Positions 13,846 to 18,615 of a DNA stretch of 18,615 nucleotides are shown here, piece by piece. The stretch is from DATJSJ01 sp035504175 (lineage in GTDB: Bacteria > Pseudomonadota > Alphaproteobacteria > Acetobacterales > Acetobacteraceae), in assembly GCA_035504175.1 (NCBI GenBank), contig DATJSJ010000235.1:1-18615 (forward strand), given 5' to 3'. The notes beneath the pieces were generated by a model. The model did no database searches, had not been told where the DNA came from, and worked only from the letters and a program-made list of their open reading frames with translations. Both the position numbers and the translations under genes were made by a program. How positions within the stretch are numbered: position 1 is the stretch's first letter; each line of letters begins with the position of its first letter.

Positions 13846-14493
13846 ATGTTCCGAGACCGAACCGCCGGGATTGATGCGGCGGGAGTCGCATCCCGCTGCG
13901 CGCTGGCGGCGACCGTATGGCTGGGAGCCTCGATAGGCTTCGCGGCCGATCTCCGGGCGCAGCCATTCGAGGATGACAGCACGCAAGGGCAATTCAGTGC
14001 CCCGGGCGGGGCGCAGAACGTCATGGTCCATGTCTGCAAAGGCAATGCGCTGCTGATCGGCGTCGACGTGGAGAACAACCGCTTCCTGTGTTCGACCGTG
14101 CCGGAACCGCTCGCGCCGCCCTTCGTGGACACCAGTACGCATCTGACGTTCGGCGTCAATTTCGGCAGCGGCTCGATCAGCATTCACGCCTGCCCGACCT
14201 TTGCTGCCATGGTCGGACTGAGCGTTGACCGGAACTGGCTGATCTGCACGCAACTGCCGCCCGGCGGCTGGGTCGCGGGGCAGAATCAATTGTTCGGCTC
14301 ACTGACCACCGACGGCCCTTCGGGCGCCACCCAGGCAGCCGAACCGAACCACCCGAGCCGCCTCCTGCACGTTTGCACCAACGACACGATCCAATCGCTG
14401 GGTGGGATCAAAGTCGACCACAACATCTTCATCTGCGTGAACAATGTGGTGACCAGTTGCTCTCAGTCCCCGTCGACTCCCGGATGCCGGTGA
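13846..14493 (+). CDS. Secreted protein of unknown function with three two-cysteine repeats
   Basis: I do not recognise this 215-residue family. A GAGGAGG site (13832-13838) lies 7 bases before the ATG. The N-terminus has a hydrophobic run (about 18-34) and an Ala-x-x-Ala region ending near residue 39, consistent with Sec export, possibly from a start later than Met1. The mature part holds three copies of a unit with pattern H-x-C, about 12 residues, V-[DE]-x-N-x-x-[LI]-C: Cys64-Cys82, Cys116-Cys134 and Cys177-Cys197. Equal spacing (18, 18 and 20) suggests one disulfide per repeat in the periplasm or outside the cell. Two further Cys lie in the C-terminal tail (TSCSQSPSTPGC). It starts 54 bases after the ATP-grasp gene, so it could belong to the same transcript. 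A link to the peptide (immunity, binding, delivery) is speculation. Confidence 0.8.
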   Translation: MFRDRTAGIDAAGVASRCALAATVWLGASIGFAADLRAQPFEDDSTQGQFSAPGGAQNVMVHVCKGNALLIGVDVENNRFLCSTVPEPLAPPFVDTSTHLTFGVNFGSGSISIHACPTFAAMVGLSVDRNWLICTQLPPGGWVAGQNQLFGSLTTDGPSGATQAAEPNHPSRLLHVCTNDTIQSLGGIKVDHNIFICVNNVVTSCSQSPSTPGCR

Positions 14494-15413
14494 CAGGCCG
14501 CCGCCCGCCAGCCGCGCGGCAGCCCGGCCACGGCCACCTGGCCGCGTAACGTCTCCCCCGGCAGCCCCTCGGCGAGCGGGCCGCGCGCGGCGATCAGCGC
14601 CGCGAGGTCGATGCCGGTGGCAAACCCCATGCTCTCCAGCATAAACACCAGATCCTCGGTCGCGATGTTGCCGGAAGCCCCGGGCGCGAAGGGGCAGCCG
14701 CCGAGCCCGGCCAGCGCCGCGTCGAACCGCCGCACCCCCTCCTCCAGCCCGCCCAGCGCATTGGCGAGGCCGAGTCCCATCGTGTCGTGCAGATGCAGGC
14801 CGGAGAGCCGGTCGCCGACCGCGCGCCGCGCCGACCGCACCAGGGAGCGCACCTGCGCCGGATTGGCGTAGCCGACCGTGTCGGCGAGCCCGATCCGCTC
14901 AGCCCCGGCCGCGGCGAGGCCCTCGGCGACGCGCAGCACGGCCGCCTCCGGCACCGCCCCGTCGATCGAGCAGCCGAAAGCGGTCGAGCAGACCGCCTCG
15001 ATCGCCAGACCCGGCGCCGCCGCGTCGCGCCAGGCGACCATGCGCCCGACCTCGGCCACCTGCTCGGCCGGCGTGCGGCCAAGATTGGCCCGGCTGTGGC
15101 CCTCGCTGACCGAGACCGGGATGCTGATCCGATGCGCCCCGGCCGTGGCCGCCCGCGCCGCCCCGCGCTGGTTCGGCGCCAGGGCCACGACACACAATCC
15201 CGCGATCGTGACCGCCTGGTGCACCACTTCGTCGGTGTCGGCCATCTGCGGCACCAGGCGCGGCGGCACGAAGCTGCCGACTTCGATCTCGCGCAGGCCG
15301 GCGGCGGCCAGCGCCGCGATCCAGCGATGCTTCGCCGCCGTCGGCATCATCCCATGCGCGATCTGCAGCCCGTCGCGCGGCCCGACCTCGCACACCGTCA
15401 CCGCCTCCGCCAC
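14463..15413 (-). CDS. Hydroxymethylglutaryl-CoA lyase-like enzyme (HMGL, DRE-TIM family)
   Basis: This enzyme should cleave HMG-CoA, or a related 3-hydroxy-3-methyl acyl-CoA, into acetyl-CoA and a keto acid; in bacteria the role is usually leucine or isoprenoid-type catabolism. The TIM-barrel signatures are intact: EVGPRDGLQ with Arg13-Asp14, HLHDTMG with metal ligands His207 and His209, and GLGGCPFAPGASGN, whose Cys240 matches the catalytic Cys of the HMG-CoA lyase glycine-rich loop. Numbering uses the GTG at 15413 (316 residues, GGAGG 9 bases upstream). GTG 15401, GTG 15395 and ATG 15446 are in-frame alternatives, and the longest open frame (from 15602) is too Arg-rich to be real. Its last 31 bases overlap the 3' end of the convergent secreted-protein gene. 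No acyl-CoA pathway partner is adjacent. Confidence 0.85.
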   Translation of the reverse strand: MAEAVTVCEVGPRDGLQIAHGMMPTAAKHRWIAALAAAGLREIEVGSFVPPRLVPQMADTDEVVHQAVTIAGLCVVALAPNQRGAARAATAGAHRISIPVSVSEGHSRANLGRTPAEQVAEVGRMVAWRDAAAPGLAIEAVCSTAFGCSIDGAVPEAAVLRVAEGLAAAGAERIGLADTVGYANPAQVRSLVRSARRAVGDRLSGLHLHDTMGLGLANALGGLEEGVRRFDAALAGLGGCPFAPGASGNIATEDLVFMLESMGFATGIDLAALIAARGPLAEGLPGETLRGQVAVAGLPRGWRAAACHRHPGVDGD

Positions 15414-15511
15414 GTCCCCGCGCCTCCGCCCTGTCCGCGCCAGCATGCACCGGCGCCCGGCCGCGGGCCAACCGGCGCCCGGTCTTCGGCCCGCCTCTTC
15501 GCCCGGGGTGG

Positions 15512-15541
15512 TTGACCATTCCGTACTCGTCTCCCTATTGC
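15512..15541 (+). promoter_or_regulatory. Candidate promoter of the RND efflux operon
   Basis: TTGACC (15512-15517), 18 bases, then TATTGC (15536-15541), about 74 bases before the adaptor start. The -35 is 5 of 6, the -10 only 3 of 6, so this is a weak visual match in the divergent HMGL/RND intergenic region. Confidence 0.3.
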
Positions 15542-15614
15542 TGTGATGCAGCGACCCATCCTGCGCTCCGGCGCCCGGGGTCCTGGTCATCGACGCGTGC
15601 ATTCGGGGGGCTCG

Positions 15615-16886
15615 ATGCGCCTGCGCATCCTGCTGGCGTTGACTTTCGGGCTATCGATTGCCGCGGTGAGCGGCACGCCGGAGCGCGCCCGCGCGCAGAT
15701 GGGCATGGGTGGCCCGCCCGCGGTCGGCGTCATACGGGCGCGCAAGCAGCCGATCACCGAATCCGACCAGTTCATCGGCCGCATCCAGGCGACCGACCGG
15801 GTCTCCCTGGTCGCCCGCGTCACCGCCTTCCTCGAGCAGCGCTTCTTCACCGAGGGTGCCGAGGTCAAGAAAGGCGACCTGCTCTACCGGCTGGAGCAGC
15901 CGCCGTTCCAGGCCGACGTGCTGGCCAAACAGGCCTCCGTCGCCCAGGCCAACGCGCAGCTGCAGAACGCGACGATCACGCTGAACCGCGCCAAGGCCCT
16001 GCTCAGCACCCCGGCCGGCCAGCGCTCCACCTACGATGACGCGCTCGCGGCGCAGCGCAGCGACGCGGCCCAGCTCCTCGCGGCGCAGGCACAGCTGCAG
16101 CAGTCGCAGATCAATCTCGGCTATACTGAGATCCACGCCCCGATTGCCGGCAAGATCGGCCGCGACGTGATTACGGTCGGCAACGTCGTCAGCCCGAGCA
16201 GCGGTCCGCTGAACACGATCGTCAGCCAGGACCCGATGTACGTCGTCTTCCCCGTGGCGCAGCGCGAGGAACTCGATCTGCGCCGCCGCTACGCCAAGCG
16301 CGGCGGCTTCAAGGCGATCGTGATCAAGCTGCGCCTGCCGGACGGGCGGATCTACGGCCAGGAGGGCAAGCTCAACTTCGTCGACAACACTGTCAGCCCG
16401 GATACCGACACCGTGATCCTGCGCGGCACGATTCCGAACCCGGTGAAGCCGGGCACCGGCGACAGCGAACTCGGCGACCGCGAGCTCGAGGATGGCGAGT
16501 TCGTCACCGTGCTGCTGCAGGGCGTGCAGCCGGTCGAGGTGATCGCGATCCCGCGTGCCGCGGTGCTGAGCGACCAGCAGGGCGACTACGTCTACGTGGT
16601 CGACGCGCACAACAAGGTGGAGCAGCGCCGCATCCAGCTCGGCCAGTCGACGCCGACCACGGCGGTGGTGCTGCACGGGCTGCAACTGGGCGAGATGGTG
16701 GTGCTGGAGGGGCTGCAGCGCGTGCGCCCGGGCATCACGGTCGCCCCCGGCCCGGCCAGCGAGCCGGTGTCGCTGTCGGATTCGGCCGGCAATGCCATCG
16801 AGCCCGGCGGGGCGGCGCCGGCAGCCGGCGCGCCGGCCACGGGCGCCGCGCCGTCCGGCCATGCCGGCGCCGGGACGCATGGCTGA
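15615..16886 (+). CDS. RND efflux periplasmic adaptor (membrane fusion protein, AcrA/MexA-like)
   Basis: This protein links the inner-membrane RND pump encoded next to an outer-membrane channel. MRLRILLALTFGLSIAA starts a Sec signal peptide, probably cleaved after ARA near residue 27; there is no lipobox Cys, unlike AcrA. A biotinyl-lipoyl half (about 60-92), an alpha-helical hairpin rich in Ala and Gln (about 95-165), the second lipoyl half (YTEIHAPIAGKIG from about 170), beta-barrel and membrane-proximal domains follow in the usual order. The C-terminus is a Gly/Ala/Pro/Thr tail of about 30 residues. I chose ATG 15615 because it begins the signal peptide directly; the frame is open from 15543. 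The 423-residue length is slightly above average because of the tail. The pump gene starts 3 bases after the stop. No local repressor gene is seen. Confidence 0.92.
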   Translation: MRLRILLALTFGLSIAAVSGTPERARAQMGMGGPPAVGVIRARKQPITESDQFIGRIQATDRVSLVARVTAFLEQRFFTEGAEVKKGDLLYRLEQPPFQADVLAKQASVAQANAQLQNATITLNRAKALLSTPAGQRSTYDDALAAQRSDAAQLLAAQAQLQQSQINLGYTEIHAPIAGKIGRDVITVGNVVSPSSGPLNTIVSQDPMYVVFPVAQREELDLRRRYAKRGGFKAIVIKLRLPDGRIYGQEGKLNFVDNTVSPDTDTVILRGTIPNPVKPGTGDSELGDRELEDGEFVTVLLQGVQPVEVIAIPRAAVLSDQQGDYVYVVDAHNKVEQRRIQLGQSTPTTAVVLHGLQLGEMVVLEGLQRVRPGITVAPGPASEPVSLSDSAGNAIEPGGAAPAAGAPATGAAPSGHAGAGTHG

Positions 16887-16889
16887 GCC

Positions 16890-18615
16890 ATGATCTCCGC
16901 CGTCTTCGTCGACCGGCCGCGGCTGGCGATCGTCATTGCGATCGTGATTACGATCGCCGGGCTGCTGGCGATGACCCGCATCCCGGTGTCGCAATTCCCC
17001 GACATCGTGCCGCCGCAGGTCAATGTCAGCGCCACCTATCCCGGCGCCTCGGCCGCGGTTGTCGAACAGAGTGTCGCGCAGCCGCTGGAAGCGCAGATCG
17101 TCGGCGTCGACAAGATGCTGTACATGAAGTCGACGAGCGGCAATGACGGCAGCTACAACCTGACCGTCAGCTTCGAGCTCGGCACCGACCCGGACATCGA
17201 CACCGTCAACGTCAACAACCGGGTGCAGACGGCGCTGTCGCAGCTCCCGGCGGAGGTGCAGCTCGAAGGCCTGAAGGTGGCGAAGAAATCCTCCGCCATC
17301 CTGCAGTTCATCATCCTCTACAGTGAGGGCGGCAAGCAGAGCCCGCTTTTCATCACCAACTACGCGACGATCAACGTGCTGGACGCGATCTCGCGCACGC
17401 CGGGCGTCGGCCAGGCGAGCCTGTTCGCCAAGCTCAACTACTCGATGCGGATCTGGTTCGACATCCAGCGCCTGAACCAGCTCAAGCTCTCGCCGTCCGA
17501 CGTGATGGCGGCGATCGAGGCGCAGAACGTGCAGGCGCCGGTGGGACGGATCGGGGCGCGGCCGATCAGCAACGAGCAGCAGTTCCAGCTCAACGTCCAG
17601 ACCCAGGGCCGGCTGTCGACAACGGAGCAGTTCGGCAACATCGTGCTGCGCGCCAATCCCGACGGCAGCCTGCTGCGCGTGCGCGACGTCGCGCGGGTCG
17701 AAATGGGGGCGCAGAACGAGGATAGCGAGGCGCGCATCAACGGCCAGCCCGGCGTGCCGATCGGCATCTATCTCGCCCCGGGTGCGAACGCCGTCTCCAC
17801 CGCCGCCGCCGTGCACCGCACCCTCGACCAGCTCGAGAAGCGCTTCCCGGCCGGCCTGCACGCCAAGGTGATGTACGACAGCACCACCTTCGTCAGCGAC
17901 ACGATCAGCGAGGTGATCCACACGCTGGCGATCGCCTTCGCCCTGGTCGTGGCGGTGGTGTTCCTGTTCCTCGGCAATCTGCGGGCCACGATCATCCCGG
18001 CGATTGCCGTGCCGGTCAGCCTGATCGGCACCTTCGCGGTGCTGCTCGCACTCGGCTACTCCGCGAACACGATCTCGCTGCTCGCCATGGTACTGGCGAT
18101 CGGCATCGTGGTCGACGACGCGATCGTCGTGGTCGAGAATGTCGAGCGGGTGATGGAGGAGGAGCCCGACCTCTCGCCCAAGGACGCGACCAAGAAGGCG
18201 ATGACGCAGATCACGGCGCCGATCATTGCGATCAGCCTCGTTTTGCTCTCGGTGTTCGTGCCGATCGGCTTCATTCCCGGCATTTCCGGCGAGTTGTTCA
18301 GCCAGTTCGCGGTGACGATCAGCGTCGCCATGGTGATCTCGGCGGTCAACGCGCTGACGCTGTCGCCGGCGCTGTGCGGCGTGTTCCTGCGCCATGACGG
18401 GCCGCGGCGCGGCATCATGGCGCGGGTGCTGCGCGGCATCGACCACGTGCGCGACGGCTATGTCGCGGTGGTGAAGCGGCTGCTGCGTCTCGCGGTGCTG
18501 GCGATCGTGCTGGTGGCCGCCTTCGGGGTGGGGATCGGCCTGATCTCGCGCATCACGCCCACCGGCTTCCTGCCGGAGGAGGATCAGGGCGCGTTCTTCG
18601 TCGCCGTGCAGCTCC
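16890..18615 (+). CDS. RND multidrug efflux pump, HAE1 (AcrB-like) family, 3' end cut by window
   Basis: This is the proton-driven inner-membrane pump of a tripartite efflux system; 575 of an expected roughly 1,040 residues are visible. The start VFVDRPRLAIVIAIVI is the usual first transmembrane helix, and FPDIVPPQVNVSATYPGA, VNVNNRVQTALSQLP and the porter-domain sequences are as in AcrB. Helices 2-6 follow. TM4 carries GIVVDDAIVVVEN with the proton-relay pair Asp409-Asp410, matching AcrB Asp407-Asp408. The next open stretch (ITPTGFLPEEDQGAFF) begins the second porter half. The start is 3 bases after the adaptor stop, implying translational coupling. The substrate cannot be predicted. No outer-membrane factor gene is visible before the window ends. 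Confidence 0.93.
   Translation, partial: MISAVFVDRPRLAIVIAIVITIAGLLAMTRIPVSQFPDIVPPQVNVSATYPGASAAVVEQSVAQPLEAQIVGVDKMLYMKSTSGNDGSYNLTVSFELGTDPDIDTVNVNNRVQTALSQLPAEVQLEGLKVAKKSSAILQFIILYSEGGKQSPLFITNYATINVLDAISRTPGVGQASLFAKLNYSMRIWFDIQRLNQLKLSPSDVMAAIEAQNVQAPVGRIGARPISNEQQFQLNVQTQGRLSTTEQFGNIVLRANPDGSLLRVRDVARVEMGAQNEDSEARINGQPGVPIGIYLAPGANAVSTAAAVHRTLDQLEKRFPAGLHAKVMYDSTTFVSDTISEVIHTLAIAFALVVAVVFLFLGNLRATIIPAIAVPVSLIGTFAVLLALGYSANTISLLAMVLAIGIVVDDAIVVVENVERVMEEEPDLSPKDATKKAMTQITAPIIAISLVLLSVFVPIGFIPGISGELFSQFAVTISVAMVISAVNALTLSPALCGVFLRHDGPRRGIMARVLRGIDHVRDGYVAVVKRLLRLAVLAIVLVAAFGVGIGLISRITPTGFLPEEDQGAFFVAVQL

Noticed and set aside
15651..18446. Very long open frame on the minus strand (931 codons) opposite the RND genes
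   Set aside because: It is antisense to two genes with clear family motifs and translates to His/Asp/Arg/Val-rich text typical of the reverse of GC-rich coding DNA.

Overview
The window is very GC-rich, tightly packed bacterial chromosome with third positions dominated by G and C. The gene content suggests an alphaproteobacterium: an outer-membrane LpxR-type lipid A deacylase, a HisKA_2 sensor kinase with a hybrid kinase, an HAE1-type RND pump, and sugar-acid and organic-acid catabolism. Rhodospirillales/Acetobacteraceae is my best guess; this is inferred from gene content and base composition, not from a marker gene. I saw no rRNA, tRNA, CRISPR array or insertion sequence.

Layout from left to right. 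(1) 1-879: the 3' part of an LpxR-family lipid A 3-O-deacylase, followed by a gene-free stretch with a perfect 10-bp inverted repeat. (2) 4834-1243, minus strand: a SABATH-family carboxyl methyltransferase, then, behind a hairpin and a candidate promoter, an HpcH/HpaI-type aldolase and a UxaA-type sugar-acid dehydratase that form a likely two-step catabolic operon. (3) 5419-8864, plus strand: a soluble triple-PAS HisKA_2 histidine kinase, overlapping by 4 bases a REC-HK-REC hybrid protein. Together they look like a phosphorelay with no DNA-binding output encoded here. (4) 8971-12189: a D-lactate dehydrogenase/glycolate oxidase-like flavoenzyme and an SLC13-type anion permease with two RCK_C domains. 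(5) 12209-14493: the most interesting part. A textbook CRP-type palindrome precedes a 59-residue ORF with a strong ribosome binding site. The product has a leader ending in Gly-Gly and a short C-terminal core with five Cys, three Asp and a Thr-Thr pair. Next come an ATP-grasp ligase resembling graspetide (omega-ester peptide) maturases and a secreted protein with three copies of a two-cysteine repeat. (6) 15413-14463, minus strand: an HMG-CoA lyase-like enzyme whose 3' end overlaps the secreted protein gene tail to tail. (7) 15615 to the end: an RND efflux adaptor and the first half of its HAE1 inner-membrane pump.

The main hypothesis is that 12351-13791, perhaps extending to 14493, is a small RiPP locus of graspetide type with an unusual cysteine-rich, Asp-containing core. 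The geometry of the upstream palindrome and a possible -10 hexamer fits a class II CRP-activated promoter. The remaining genes are recognisable families arranged in ordinary operons.
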